Shown: positions 1-13,300 of the stretch, in pieces | Layout of the letters: each line of letters begins with the position of its first letter | How positions within the stretch are numbered: the first letter of the stretch is position 1 | Assembly (NCBI RefSeq): GCF_012489685.1 | Contig: NC_080045.1 | Span: 5,399,001 to 5,463,000 of the forward strand | DNA: 64,000 nucleotides | Direction: 5' to 3' | DNA from: Lotus japonicus | Taxonomy: Eukaryota > Streptophyta > Magnoliopsida > Fabales > Fabaceae | Position numbers and translations under genes: made by a program | Notes under the pieces: generated by a model | What the model was told of the DNA's origin: nothing | Seen by the model: only the letters and a program-made list of their open reading frames with translations | Databases searched by the model: none

Positions 1-598
1 CTTTATCATGAGTCAAAGAGAGATAAGGTAATTTTACTTTGCTCGATGGTAAACTGATGGCTTGAGCTTCATGAGTATAACAAAACATTTATCCAAGTCG
101 AACAAAACATTTATCCAATTAATAATAAATAAGATAAAATTTGCAGTAAAGGTGAGAGCATTTCTAACATGAGTGTAGATATGATCAATTAAGATACATT
201 GATAAGATTGTAGTTTTAGCTTAAGCAAATCTAGGCCGAGTTAGCCTAATTAACAACAATAGACTCCATCCTAAAACAAAGAAATAATAGGAAATATTTT
301 CATTCTCCTCAAATAATCACTCATTAGATGTCTCAAACTTTCAAGATAGAGGAAGCAAATAACCTAGATAACTAATGATTCACTAGCCACATTTGGTGTA
401 TCTAAACTTTTCACATACAGTTAGGTACTCCACTTAAGCAAACTGATTTTAGCCCCAGAATCACTTTTGCAGCTAATGCATGCCTCGCCTCTCTAATCAA
501 TTAAAGCTTGAAAGTTCAGTGCATGAACACAACCAGCTGGAGGTCAAATCAACCAACGGAGCAATTCTAACATGAGCACATTAACTAAAAAATTCAAG

Positions 599-622
599 AT
601 ATATATATATATATATATATAT
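599..622. repeat. (AT)n microsatellite in the upstream region of the bHLH gene
   Basis: A pure AT dinucleotide tract. The rest of 1-1593 shows no convincing coding sequence and is read as upstream or intergenic DNA; a short weak ORF near 34-228 on the minus strand has no recognisable domain. Confidence 0.9.
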
Positions 623-1453
623 CGATAAAATCATAACTTGTGCTAAGATTGATTTAGTAACACCTTAAACTCTTGACTCATGCACTAATTATTGGCAAAG
701 ATAAACTTCTTACACGGAGGAGACAATGAGCGAGCTCCACGGTTGCCATGTCGGCCTTTCAAGCACTTTAGAGAATGTCAGATTCATCCCACGAAGTGGC
801 CGCCCCTAGACACCAAATTTTTTATTTCTTAAACAGAATTCCTTTTTCTTTATTATATTCATAGAGACTCCAACAACGCGTGTAAATTAACTGGCGTGAG
901 ATTGTTTTATTTTAATCAAATGACTCAGGTTTGATCTAGGTTCGATCATCTGTAGATATAGTTTTGTTAAATATTTGATAGATGAAGTTTTTCCGCTCAA
1001 AGTAATTTTACCCGGCTCGAACAGAATTCCCGATACTATTTAAACTAAATAATATTCATGGAGACTCCCACGTTCGTGGTTCAATATATAAAAAACGCGC
1101 ATGCTAGTTTCAAACTCCTAACTACATCACTATCACCATAATTAATCACAGTTAGTCACTTCTCAATGATTAAATTTAGACCTCCCAGTTGCCAATTTCA
1201 TCACAATTTTAATAAGCCTAAGGTGTTTAATTAAAGGACATTGAAGAGTTATTATGTTATTCTAAATTATCATAACATAATTTGGTCCCATATGAGTTGT
1301 CGTTTGCTTTGTACTTGCCCCACAGTGGACTCTCGAGTTTTTAGTTACATAGAATTAGGACCAATCCATGACAATGATTATGATTTAAAAATTGCTTTGC
1401 ACAAATGAAGTCAATGCTTATACTAAAATAATATAATGTTACTTGGGATTGGG

Positions 1454-1460
1454 TATAAAT
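1454..1460 (+). promoter_or_regulatory. candidate TATA box of the bHLH gene
   Basis: A TATAAAT motif lies 134 bp upstream of the ATG at 1594. With the usual spacing this would give a 5' leader of about 105 nt. It is a motif match only. Confidence 0.4.
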
Positions 1461-1593
1461 TTGTGTCTCTAGCTTGTGTTGATGGCAAGCAAACATTTAA
1501 TTAGCTCCATTTTTCAGTGGCATTATTAGAGCACAAATCAGCCTCCTTTTTCTTCCTAAGCCAATTTTTTCTTATCATAACATAGCATATAGC

Positions 1594-3225
1594 ATGGAAC
1601 CTGTAGGAGTTTTCCCTGATGGAGAATGGGATTTCTTTAGAAGAATGTTTGCAGGTGAGGAGCAAGGTTACTCAAATTTTGCTCTGCAAAATGATGAACT
1701 GAACAACATTGGAACACAATTTTGTTCTGCTCCTGAAACTGGTGAAAATGAGCTCATGTTTTATTCTTTAGATGCTCACAACTCAAACTATTCACAGCAC
1801 ATTTCTCAGGAAAATAGTTACAGTAGCAATTGCAGTGGTGACACTGTCTTCAACTATTTTAGTTACCCTGACCATATGCTAGCAAACAATTATACTTGTG
1901 GTGCTGCATCCATGGATTTTTGCATGGATGAGAATTATTTTGCATCTTTTGTCCCATCACTACTTGCTGACATTGCAATGGAAGAGAATGTCAACAACTT
2001 GAGTGAGCATGTGGGGAGTGAAAGATTGGAGAATTCTGCTGATTACAGACATCAAATTCAGTTGCAGCTGAAAAGGAAGCTTGATGTGCTAGAACCAGAG
2101 GTTCCTGCTAATGATAAAACAAACAACAGAGCTGAGAGTCAGAAGAAAAAACCTCGTCTTTCAAAAGATGTAAGTTTTGCCCTTGATTTTTTGACACTAT
2201 AAATCTGCGTATAAGAGAAACTATATTCGTGCTGAGATAACGAAGCATATCAATATATAATAATTTTATGGAAATAGATCTAAGTTAACCTGTATTCCAA
2301 ATTGATAGTATAATTAATAATCCAGGAAATCCTAATTTATGAATCCTAATTCATAAACTTTGAATGTGGAAGTTTTGTAACATTTGTGTTTGTCCAATAT
2401 CAGGGCCAAGGTTGCATGAAAAATTCAAGGTCTAAGAAGAACCTGCAGAAACTTGCAAGCAATGGAGAGGAGGCAGAAGAGACTACTACAGGATCAAATG
2501 GACAAAGCTCCTGTAGTAGCATCACAGAGGATGATAATGCTTCTATGGAAAATAGTGTAGGAGCTACTTCAATTGGAAAGACGCGAGCCAGTAGGGGATC
2601 AGCAACAGATCCCCAGAGTCTCTATGCAAGGGTAATTAGTCGTATATGTTATTTATAATATGTTTCTTACGTGTTAAAATTAATTTGCAATGAAGTCTTT
2701 TTAATTTGTTAACCATTTTTTCTTAGTCATAAGTGAAGTATTTTTTATATGTTGCAGTTGTATATGTACTTAATTACTCTTTTATGAATCTTGCAGAAAA
2801 GAAGAGAGAAAATAAATGAGCGACTGAGAATCCTACAGAATCTTGTCCCAAATGGAACAAAGGTGAATATAGATAGTGTAATTTTCTTGCTTTTAATATA
2901 GTGGTAGGTGTGCTAATAAATTCATTGGAGTTGTGCCAAATAACTAATTTCATTGATGGTTGTTATACACAGGTTGATATAAGTACAATGCTTGAAGAGG
3001 CAGTGAATTATGTGAAATTTTTGCAGGTTCAGATCAAGGTATGTAGTAGGAGACATGGATTGTCATATTAAAGATATTAACATGTATACAATCAAAATTA
3101 TAATCCTTGTTTCTTTCTCTTTGTAGCTTTTAAGCTCAGATGATATGTGGATGTATGCTCCTCTTGCTTATAATGGACTTGACATTGGGCTCAATCTCAA
3201 CCTGAACAGTTCTCCACCACTATGA
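1594..3225 (+). CDS. RSL class II bHLH transcription factor (RSL2/RSL4-like), five exons
   Basis: Spliced model: 1594-2169, 2404-2631, 2797-2862, 2973-3038, 3127-3225, all GT-AG and in phase 0, giving 344 aa. The bHLH domain (about residues 254-312) spans exons 2-4: [19 protein letters not shown] is the basic region and helix 1, and [20 protein letters not shown] is helix 2. This helix pair and the short C-terminal tail ending in LNLNSSPPL are typical of the ROOT HAIR DEFECTIVE 6-LIKE family, nuclear factors that drive root-hair outgrowth. The acidic N-terminal 190 residues start [19 protein letters not shown] and match class II members by memory. A basic stretch (KKKPRL, about residue 185) could serve in nuclear import. 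RSL2, RSL3, RSL4 or RSL5 cannot be told apart here. No defect is seen. Confidence 0.93.
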
Positions 3226-4251
3226 GTTTCAAGAAGCTAGCAGACTGCAACTACAATCAAAGGAAAAACAAAGTCCTTGAAAATATATAAAGAAATTGAA
3301 TAATATGTATATGTAGTAGCTTTGTCTAAAATGCACCACCAAAAATAGATGGTGTATACATGGACTATTGCACCACGGCTTCTTTAGTTTCGCTTTGTAA
3401 CTACGTGTAATAGAGCTTATAGCATTTTGTAACCATAAGTTCGAAACTCTAATTTTATAAATTTGATGTCACTACTTTTCAACCTGAGAGATGTGGAAAA
3501 AAGTGAAGAACAAATCAGCATCAAGAGAGAAACATGAGATAAAGTTACAAACAAGTAGTAGCTAGTTAAAATAAACAATACAACTATACAAGTATATAAA
3601 GTGTGCGAAATGAATCAAAACAAAAGAGGTTGCTGGATTGCAGTTTTAGTTTTTGTATTTAAAGATTGTTTTTAGAAACTATTTTTTAAAATTGTTTTTC
3701 AAGGAAAAAAAAACAATTTGAATGAGATGTTTTCTAACATTAAAAAACTAATATTTGAAAACATGCAAAAAAGAAAAAAGAAAACATCTTTTAGCTATTT
3801 TTGTATTTTAATTTTTAAAACTGAAAATGAGAATTGTTTTCAAAAGCAAAAAAGATTGTGTCAAATAGGTTTTCAAAATTTTTCAGTTTTTAAATACAGA
3901 AAAATAATTTTTAAAAACCGTAATTAAACATGCCTTAACCTTTTCACAATTTTTTTTTTATTCCGGAACCGTTCAATTTTTTACAAGTTTGCCACAAGAT
4001 TTTGCAAAATATTTCAATTTAGTACTTGAACTTTATGAAAATTGTAATTTGATTCGTTCTGATTTCGTTGTCCGGTATGCTGGTCTGGCCGAATCAACAA
4101 CGTGTCTGATCCCGTTGGCAGGTTTTTATGCTTTCGCTCTCTGAGCGATGTCCCGTCCTGATTTGCGTCCCATCCAATGATAAAATGAGCTTTGTTTTTG
4201 TTGGGTTATGGGGCTTAGGCTTCTCGGTCTCGACAATTGCTCCTTCTGGTT
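3226..4251. other. 3' flank of the bHLH gene, no gene seen
   Basis: AT-rich sequence that includes the presumed 3' UTR of the bHLH gene. An ORF at 3718-3927 is low-complexity Lys/Phe and is not supported as coding. Confidence 0.6.
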
Positions 4252-4264
4252 TTAGTCGTTTGGT

Positions 4265-4407
4265 TTTTTTTTTATAGGCAAATGTTAGTTGTTAAAACTG
4301 TTAGTAAATTAATCTCTCCTTTGGGTTCGAACCCGGGACCCTTCACCCTTCATCCCACCCAACCCTTATGTCCCTAGCTCTTACCACTTGAGCTATCCTT
4401 CGGAGAC
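4265..4407 (-). mobile_element. tRNA-derived SINE, copy 1
   Basis: Read on the minus strand, the 5' part has an RNA polymerase III box A (tagctcaagtgg, about 4395-4384) and box B (gggttcgaaccc, about 4334-4323). The element ends in ttgcctat plus an A-run. It is flanked by 13-bp direct repeats, ttagtcgtttggt, at 4252-4264 and 4408-4420, as expected of a target-site duplication from LINE-driven retroposition. Body about 140 bp. It is an element, not a tRNA gene, because no full cloverleaf is present. Confidence 0.85.
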
Positions 4408-4939
4408 TTAGTCGTTTGGTGCTGTAGAATGCTTGTCAATGTTCAATTTGTGCAGGTGTGTTTATTAGGTGATGTGTTTCATATGTTTTACATGTGGGTT
4501 CACCAAAACGGTTGGATTTTAGGCTTTCTTATGTATTATTGGAGGGGATTATACTCACTTTGTTGGGTGTTGTTTATATTATCGACCATTTATCTAATAT
4601 AAACTTTTGCTCCCGTCAAAAAAGTATAAACTTTTGCTTTCAAAAAAAATCCCTAAACTTTGAAATTTTACAAACTAGTCCTTGTATAATATTTTTTATT
4701 TCTTCCTTTTTATCTTGGTTCAGATTCTCAAAATGCGGTTAAAAAAATAGATTCTCAAAATTCCAAAAAATTAAACAATCAAATAAAACTAGCTACTAAA
4801 TGAAAATGATGAACATGATTTGTGATTTGAATTTCGGTCCACTTAATTATCACAAATCAATGTGAATTTGAATTGTGTACTTCAAAACATTTTTTTGGTT
4901 ACAGAGGAAGAGAAACAAAACGACAAAACTAACTAAGAG

Positions 4940-5235
4940 AATCTGAAAACAAAGAATCATAAACGAAGGAAGTGGCTGCTTCCAAACTTGAACGGGTGAG
5001 CCTTGGCGACAAGCCTCCCGGGCTAGTTTATCAATCGTGTTATTCTTGGCTCGATCAACCTGGAACAAAGTAACATGTTGCATACTCGCCATAACAGCAC
5101 GAACACGACATATCTCCTCCCTATTCCAGTAGCTTGTAATGTTGGTCCCTTCATGTAGAGCATGGACAGCCCTCGAGCAGTCAGACGAGCACGAGACCTC
5201 GTTGTAGCCTATCTCCAGAGCCATTGATGAAAATA
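4940..5235 (-). pseudogene. LINE-type RNase H (RVT_3) fragment
   Basis: Minus-strand reading gives a piece with SCSSDCSRAVHALHEG and, further on, VDRAKNNTIDKLAREACRQG. This is the layout of the C-terminal RNase H-like domain of plant non-LTR retrotransposons (central Asp, then the NxxADxLAREA-type helix). No reverse transcriptase is seen upstream on the same strand, so this is a relic. A related relic lies at 43960-44130. Confidence 0.6.
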
Positions 5236-5470
5236 AAATTAAATAAGTGGTCCTGTAACACTTTTTACAAGGAACAACAAAAGTGTTGACGATCAAGCAA
5301 AGACAATATACAACACCCTAAACAAAACAAAATCAAAACACCATATATAACCTAACACAGTAACACCTACCTACCCGAAAAAACAAACCCCAACGAGCTA
5401 AAGATCAGGAAAAAAAAAATAATAGCCCAAAAGCCCCCAAGCCCCAAGCAACCTATCAAGCGCTTAAAAC

Positions 5471-5621
5471 GTCCTCGAGGGTTAGCTTAAGTGGTAAGAG
5501 CTAGGGACATAAGGGTTGGGGAGGGGAAGGTCCAGGATTCAAATCTTGTAAGAAATTTGAAGGGATTTTCTAACTTAATAACAACTAACTACTAACATTT
5601 GCCTATAAAAAAAATAAAAAA
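5471..5621 (+). mobile_element. tRNA-derived SINE, copy 2
   Basis: Same family as the element at 4265-4407 but on the plus strand: the box A region (gttagcttaagtggtaagag), the shared block agctagggacataagggttggg, a decayed box B (aggattcaaatc) and the same 3' end tttgcctat plus an A-rich tail. The flanks atcaagcgcttaaaac (5455-5470) and atcaagcgcttgaaac (5622-5637) differ by one base and mark a 16-bp target duplication. It is older than copy 1, judging by the worn box B. Confidence 0.85.
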
Positions 5622-5637
5622 ATCAAGCGCTTGAAAC

Positions 5638-7318
5638 CACAATGGCCCAAAAAGCCTCACCTCCAAAACATCTATCCAGCCCTATAAAGATTTGTCTGGT
5701 AGAATTTGGGCCGCAATTTAGTCCAAAGAGACAACATTAGAACAGTCATACACTAAGCCCAAGTGTTTACCTATCGAAAGGGAATTCCTTGCTCTATCCA
5801 TAACGCCTTGAGGTTCTAAGAGCTCTACCAACAAAAGTATCAACTGACTTTGTTCGGATCCAAAAGCTTATGTCGAGCCCTCCGCAAGTGAATAGGATTC
5901 CCCAACTACACCCTTGAGCTTACTCTTCTCAACAACCATTGTCTCGGATTCGCACAATTCCTCACATCTCGATCTCGCTTTGATCTCCCCCTACACTTCA
6001 CTTTTTTAGGCCTTCCCCGAGGATGCGAAACATTCACTTTTGGTTTGCATCCTATCGCTTTCTTGAGGTGCCCTCACCTTTTATAGAGCTCTAAACTGGA
6101 ATTGAAACCAGGATAGTCTTCCAATACAACCTTCTCTCCACATTGCGAGAGAGAGATCCCAAACCGAAAAAGTCGTATGCCTGCCAACATACTCAAAACC
6201 GCCGACCAACTCTGCTGAATTAACCAACTCCAACTCCTCACAAGGAACTTCATGACATCCACCTAAATGCTCATTAACGGAGCATGCCTTGTCTTCCAAA
6301 ACCGGAAAAACACCCACAGAAAAATCTCCAGCCAAACCTTGGATAGGCACCTGCACCTCGCCGAGATGCATCGCCCCTCTTCCTCATGTCGAAGCACATC
6401 CTTAGTCTCAAGAAACAAAAACGTATCCAACTTGTCTATGTAAGAATGCTTATCGGTTGAAGCCATCCAACGACTTGCAAGGAAGATTTCAGGAAACAAA
6501 AAATCACCAGGGGCCCTGATGCCCTCCTCCAAACAATTTGAGGCCTCAACAAAAAATCAATCTTTCACATAAAAAGGAGAAGCAGAGCATCACCCAACAT
6601 GTCTTCCCAAAATGACATCCCTCCACAATCTTGAAAACAGATGCGAAGTAGGCCGTCAATCCTGTCTTGAAACAGAAAGCATTCCTCACATCCAAATGAA
6701 GCTAAAGAATCAACATCCCACCCTAAGGGAAATCTTGCGCGTGAAACCGACAAGGCAAGACCCACCCCAGCATAAGGCCACTGATCAGAGAGAGATCGTC
6801 GTCTCATCTTCTTCATTGAAAGAAAATGAGCGAACCCAAATCGGCAGAATCTCCCAATTTTTCGTTGCCGCTACACAAACACACTATTGAGCTTACCATG
6901 TCTAGCAAAAAGATCCTTAATCTATTGGTACCCATCGAATCTAAGATCCCATCTATGAAGAGGGTAGTAAGAAATTGTGACGAAGCATCAACTCTTCAAA
7001 AACAATCGTCATTCGAATCCTCCAGCTCCTTATTACTTAAACAAACACCTAATTTTTTTTTTAAACTACAAACACCTAAAAAGTTAAAAATTGGATTATT
7101 ATCTTTTAATTACAATTTTTTCTTACCAGAAAGTAAGAACGGACTTTCATTCAATTACATTTAATTCTACAAATAAACCCTTATAAAAAAAGTTTAGCAA
7201 TTATCAAATCACACCCTTGCACTAACGAAATCTTGATATTCTATTCCCATATGACCCTCTCCATGTATAATCAAAACGACAGCGGAGTGAAGGCACACTT
7301 CTCTCCTCCCCAACCACC
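5638..7318. other. degenerate sequence, possibly old LINE DNA, no intact gene
   Basis: Overlapping short ORFs in two or three minus-strand frames (about 6074-6532 and 6565-6816) suggest one decayed coding region broken by frameshifts. I cannot name a domain in it. The last 150 bp is presumably the promoter and leader of the SPOC gene. Confidence 0.35.
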
Positions 7319-10300
7319 ATGGCTTCACTCGAGCAGCCACCGAAGAAGCGCAAGCTCTACGACTCTCTCCCGGAGTCTCCGCCGCCGCCTCCACCTCTGC
7401 CGCACGAACCAAGCACACCGCCCTCCCCTCAAACCCTACCTCATTCTCCTCCTCCTCCTCCGCCACCGTCAACTCCGCCGCTGTCTCAGGATGAGATTCT
7501 CGCCAAGCGGAGGAACAAGGACGAAATTCGAACCGTCTATGAAGTTTACAAGCGGATCAAGTTTTGCTTGCTCCGCAAAGATGGTCCCTCTGCCATTCCT
7601 GACCTTGAACAGGGCTACCTCGCTCTCATCACTTCTTCCAGAGGTAACCAACCGCTTCTTGCTGCATTCTTTGTTGATTAAATACATGTTCTCCGTGTTC
7701 GATTTTACTTTTCAACTGTATGATTGTAATTGAATTGTGATTTGGGAAAATCTATTGCTGCATTCTTTGTTGATTATATCGCGCAAGTCGCGGTATGAAC
7801 ACTTTGAGTTGTGTTATCGAAAAAATGCACACCGCACTCTAAATTGCGATATGCATTTTGTATTTTTATACCGCACTTTAAGCGCGGTATGCATTTCTCG
7901 AAAGGGGGCGGCATGAATGAGTGAGGATGATTGCTTTTCTTGGTCGGATGTTGTTTGTCCAAGAATTCAAGTCATGTTGAAATTGTTTAGTGAGTGATGA
8001 TGATATTTCTTGAATCAGAAATCTTATTTTTACCACTTTTGATGTGTTTTGTTAAATATAATTTCATTTCAAATGTTCTCTTGTAGTTTCAAATTCCAGA
8101 TGTGTGTGGAAGATTGTCAAGCCTCTATTATGTATTTTGCATAAAGTGTCAAGTATGCAGTTCTAGGCAAGTTAGTCATGAGCAAAATTTTATCTTGAAA
8201 CGGTTAGGGGAGTCAAAGTCACTAATCAGAATCCTATATTGAATAGTAAGATTTTACAAAATTCATTTATGTGTGTGTGTGCCTGCGCATATAAATTCAT
8301 ATAGATGTAAAATAGCATAAATAAATAAAAAACGTTTAAATATCTGAAACACTTAAATAATCTTGCACTGGTATATTAGTATCCATATTCTATAAGAATG
8401 TAATGCATAAGCCGTCCAAACACCAAACATCAGGTTTCTGACAAGTTCCAAGGCATAGAGCTCAAACACATTAACTTTGAGAAGATGTTCAACAAGAAAG
8501 GGGAGCAGCAAAGCTGTGTTGAACGAGAAAGAAGAAGGAGATCAGGTAACCTAGGGGTCTCACTTCCGTCGAACAAGAAGAAGGAGAGGAAGTAAGGAAC
8601 GAGTGCGAAGGCAGAGAACTAGATGTATGTGAAGACAAGGTGTTATTGGTTAAGGAACCAGAGTAGGTTGGTGCAGGATTTGGAATAGGTGGAACACTGA
8701 CCAAAGGAATAGAAGCTGAAACAGGAGGAGACTGTAGTATACCAGTTGGTGTGGATGGAAAAAGAGTGGTATAAGGAAACTTGAGCCCAATGACATCTTT
8801 AGAGATTTGAACCCTACCTGAAGAATCCTTACATTTGTACCCTTTATGGGAAGTAGAATACCCTAAAATAGGCATTTCTGAGACCTAAAACTGAGTTTGT
8901 GCTGATTGGATGGCCTTAATAGAGGAAAACAGGCACATCCAAAGATTTTGAAAAAACTATATTTGGTTTGATGCCAAAAACAAGTTCATAGGGTATAGCA
9001 AATTGCAGAGATGAGGTGGGTAACTGTTTATAGAGTATATACTATCTGCACCAACAAATTCACGAAGAAGAGGTTCATTGGTAACCTGAGATTTGACAAC
9101 ACAAAAGGAGCGATGAAACTAAAATACAGAATTGTCTTTTGCAAATTTGCTAACACTCATAAGATTTTTGGTTATTGAAGGAATATAAAGAAGATTATTC
9201 AAAAGAAAAGTAAAGGATTGACTCAAGGGTGAAGGAAAGAGAAATGAACCAGTTGAGTTAACAAGCGGACCTTGACCATTGCCAATTATAACCTGATCAG
9301 GTCCTTGAAAAGGCTCTTTCTGCTGGTTATTTTTGTGAGCTATTAGTCACATGCATGGAAGTTCCACAGTCTGGATACCACTGCTGAGGAGCAGGAGGAA
9401 CAGCAACTGTGGAGGTGTGATGCACATGAGGCATTGGTGGCTCTACCTCTATATGCTGGAACAGGGAGTTGCATCCTGTAGGCCTGAGAAGAATGAGGAT
9501 GAGAATCCACTAGTGGTGCCTGAGGAGCACCAGCATAAGAGCCAGATGCTTGATGCAAAGAAAACTTCCTTGTCTAAGGGGATACAGGTACTGAAGGATG
9601 AGAAACTGGATGCTGAGGAAGTGAATTGCCTGGAAAAACAGATTAAGGCGTCCAAGTGTTCCACGAGGGAGCTGCTTGAGGCATGTATTGAGGATTGAAT
9701 CTCTGATAGCACACTGAAGCATCATGTCCAACCCTTGAGACACACTTGGCACCAAACAGAGGACCTGCCTCTGCCACGTCCAGATCTTCCTCTACCATGA
9801 CCTTGGTACCAGAATATCTATCATCACTGTCTTGTGAGTATCCTGTGATTGTGACATCTTTGTTTAATTTTGAGACGATTAATCAAAAGCATTATTCATC
9901 GAGGAGGATGACAAATCCACCTGAGTTAGATGAGCAGTAGCATCAATCACAGATCTACGATACTTCTGAAGCAGAGTACATTGCGTCTTTATATAGACTT
10001 GGGTCAGATTAACTGCTGGATGACAGTTATTCGTAGAAAATAACCGATGGTAGATCTGCACTTTTAGTTATATCTATTACATAGTATATATGATGGGAAT
10101 GGACCAGTAGCTTCTAGGAGAAGCTTTACGGTCAACACACTTAACTAACTTTACTTATATCTATTACATAGTATATATGATGGGAATGGGTCAGATTAAC
10201 TGCTGGATGACAGTTATTCGTAGAAAATAACCGATGGTAGATCTGCACTTTTAGTTTAGAAGTGTATTTAACAATAGAAAACTGCTTGTTGGCAGTTATT

Positions 10301-13300
10301 TGTAGAAAATAACTGATGTGTGTTATGTATCAAGGATATATATATATATCTAGTTTTAGGGAGAATAGGGTTGTTGTTGTTAGTAGATTGTGGACAGAGA
10401 ACATTTTCTGTGGGAGAGACTCTAGTCTCTAGGACAGCAAGTAAATTGCTGTATGTATGCTCTGTGTGTTCTGTGTAATACCATATTTCATCGGTTAACT
10501 TCTGGTGTTCTATCAATATACTCTTATACTTCTTTTTGGACGTGTGTGGTGAGATTGCATTGGAAATAATATTCATGTTTCCATGTCAATAACTCAGTGC
10601 CTGCAGCTATAGTTACGTGAATTTGGGCACTTAAATAAAATTGCACCCACAAAAACCCCTGTTTCACCCTTGCGAGCAGGCCTTTCTTTTGATTTGAATT
10701 TCCTTTTTTGGCAAGCAAAAAGAAAATTGCATCTACACCTTTGCTTCTTTGGTCAGCATCATACCTGAAACTATTAAATGGAGAAATAATGCTTAATAGA
10801 CCACTGCTATATTCATCATTCAGCTGCTTTGCTGTCCACTCTGCAGTGATGTGTTTCTTTCATGCTTGTATGTAACATCTAAGATATAAGGGTCTCCCTA
10901 CATAAGGCCATGCTAACCACAAAATATTTGGGTTTCAATATCACCTCAAATAGCCATGTCTGTACCTGATTTGATTTTATACATGATTAAATGCTTACTT
11001 TGCTGGCAAACTATATTCTATTGCTAATAATTGAAGGAACTGATAGAAGAAGTTCCATCATTGGAATTCTATTCTGCTTAAAGTTAAACTCTTATAATGT
11101 GACAGGTTGTATGAGTGTACAAAGAATTGTGGCCGATTTTATTCCTCAATATGCATGTCACAGTCCAACAGCTTTGGAAGCTGCAGCTAAAGTGGTTATT
11201 AATATGCATAACTGGAGTTTGGCATTGATCAATAGAGGAGAGGACTTTGGTGGTATTGCATTTGAAACTGCTAGAACCTGTATTTCTGGCCTTGCTGATG
11301 TTTGCTGCATTGCTTCTTCAGTAGCACCAACATCAGCTGTAATAAGAGGAATTTGCTCAGCAGTTTTTCAAAATGTGCTCACCTTTTTTATTGCCTTGTT
11401 TGAGGGAAAGGATGTCTTACAGATGGTTAACAAGAATTTCCTCAATATGCAAGACACCCCTGAGGTATTTTATGAGCTGAAACAAAAGATTTTGGATGAA
11501 GATGAATCTTCATTGACTAAATTATCCAAGTTTCGTGCATTATGTCTACTTTGGATATTCTTCTCTTGTCCGAAAGACTTGCTTTCAGCTTGTATAGATC
11601 TCTTAGGCTCTCCTACAAAAGAGAGAAATTCTGATGAAGGACAGCGCTTTCTGAACCTGGTGACTAGCACGTTTGTTGATGATGAAGCAGTTCACCTTTT
11701 GGATGAAGCAATTGATGGACCTAAATCATGTACAGATTCTACTGGGGCAGGCATCAGTGGTGAGGCTGGGGAGAAAATTATGACCGATGACAACCGTGTT
11801 TCTGATAGTGATTCGTCTGTTGGAAAGAGCTGCCTTCTTATGCTGGTAATACTTCATATTTGCTATCTTGTATATTATTTAATATTTACTGCTATATGTT
11901 TTATATTTTTGTCATGAAGCTGTCTGTTCTAAATTCTAATTAACTGCATGGCGTTTTGTCTATTATGTACTTTATTATTGATCTATTCTGAAAATTTTTA
12001 TGTTCCCATTTTTTTTAATATGTTTCTTGGAAGAATTGCACCAATATTATCGTCTGTAGTTAAAAGTTAAAACTGTTAATAGACTAGTCATAATTTAGTT
12101 GTGCATGTATTGTAGAAGTTCATTTGACTTGAGGACTCGTCTTCCATAGATATCTGAGCCAAGTACAAAGCTTGAGCTTGTTTGGCATGATTATACCCCT
12201 CTGGCGTTATCGCTAAAGCCTAAAGGAATGAATCGTCAACTAAAGAATTCTGATTTTTCCTTTTAATTACTAGAACATTTGTCTCCGACTCTCCGCTGCT
12301 ATCGCAGCATTGTATCCTGTTGTGGCCAGCACCGCTAATGGAAGCTGCATCGCTGAGCGTTTTAGCATTGCATCTATTAGGCCAGAAATTGTGCCCCAAA
12401 TTGTGGAATTTCACGGCCTTTTGCAGCCCCTATGCTAAAACAGGGATAAAATCCCCTCTTTGCCCCCTATTTGTTTAGTTGGTGAACAATTATTTAGGGT
12501 TTTTTCCCTCAATTCCCCTCCCTTTTTCATTGGAACAGTCGTTAGGCTTCAAAAACCTGTTCCAGTTCCAAGCTTTACTCACACAACAAAATTGCTCTTT
12601 CCTCTCCTCTATTCGAAACCAATCACCAACACTCACTGCTCGCCGACATTATTTCTGACCAATCCCAAAATGTTCCTGCTAAGCTAGAGCACACTCAGTT
12701 CTCTTTTCTACACATCCTGTTCTGTAGATTGTTTGCATGTCTACTCCTTGTTCAACCTTCTCACCGTCTGTTCTATCTCTGTTTTCTTTTGTGTATTTTA
12801 ACCCTTCACATTCTCTGCACTCCTGATGTCATCATTCACTGTTTTAAACTTTAGTTATTAGCTTATGTATTTGGCTGAAGAGCATAGCTTCTTATTATTA
12901 GCTGTCATGCATATATAGTTTTTTAGTTTTAAGTGTATATATAGCAGTTTGGAGTCGGCCACTCTACGTCGCTCTTTGGATTGGTAACTCTGATGAAGAT
13001 AAGAATAAATTAGCGATTCTTTTATCTTTCATTTTCAAATGTATAGTAATTAAAAATTAAAAATGCTAATCTTTTCGTTGATAGATGTAATGACCTATCA
13101 AATTCTAAAATGAAAGTCCCATGCAAGTTTTAGAAATTTGTAAAGTGATGCTTGCTTTTAGGTTGAATACTTTTTTGGTCCCTTTAGCTCACTCCAAAGG
13201 CAACGGAGTCCTTACAGTTCAAAAACCTTTAAAGAGGTCCTTGATCCCTATATGATTCCTATAATTCAATTCTGAACGAGGAACAAATTCAATGTATGGG

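Noticed and set aside
905..1025. Possible SINE-like segment with aggttcgatc
   Set aside because: Weak box B, no box A, no A-tail or duplication.
4320..4400. Possible tRNA gene on the minus strand
   Set aside because: Box A and box B are present but no complete cloverleaf; the flanking duplications and A-tail identify a SINE.
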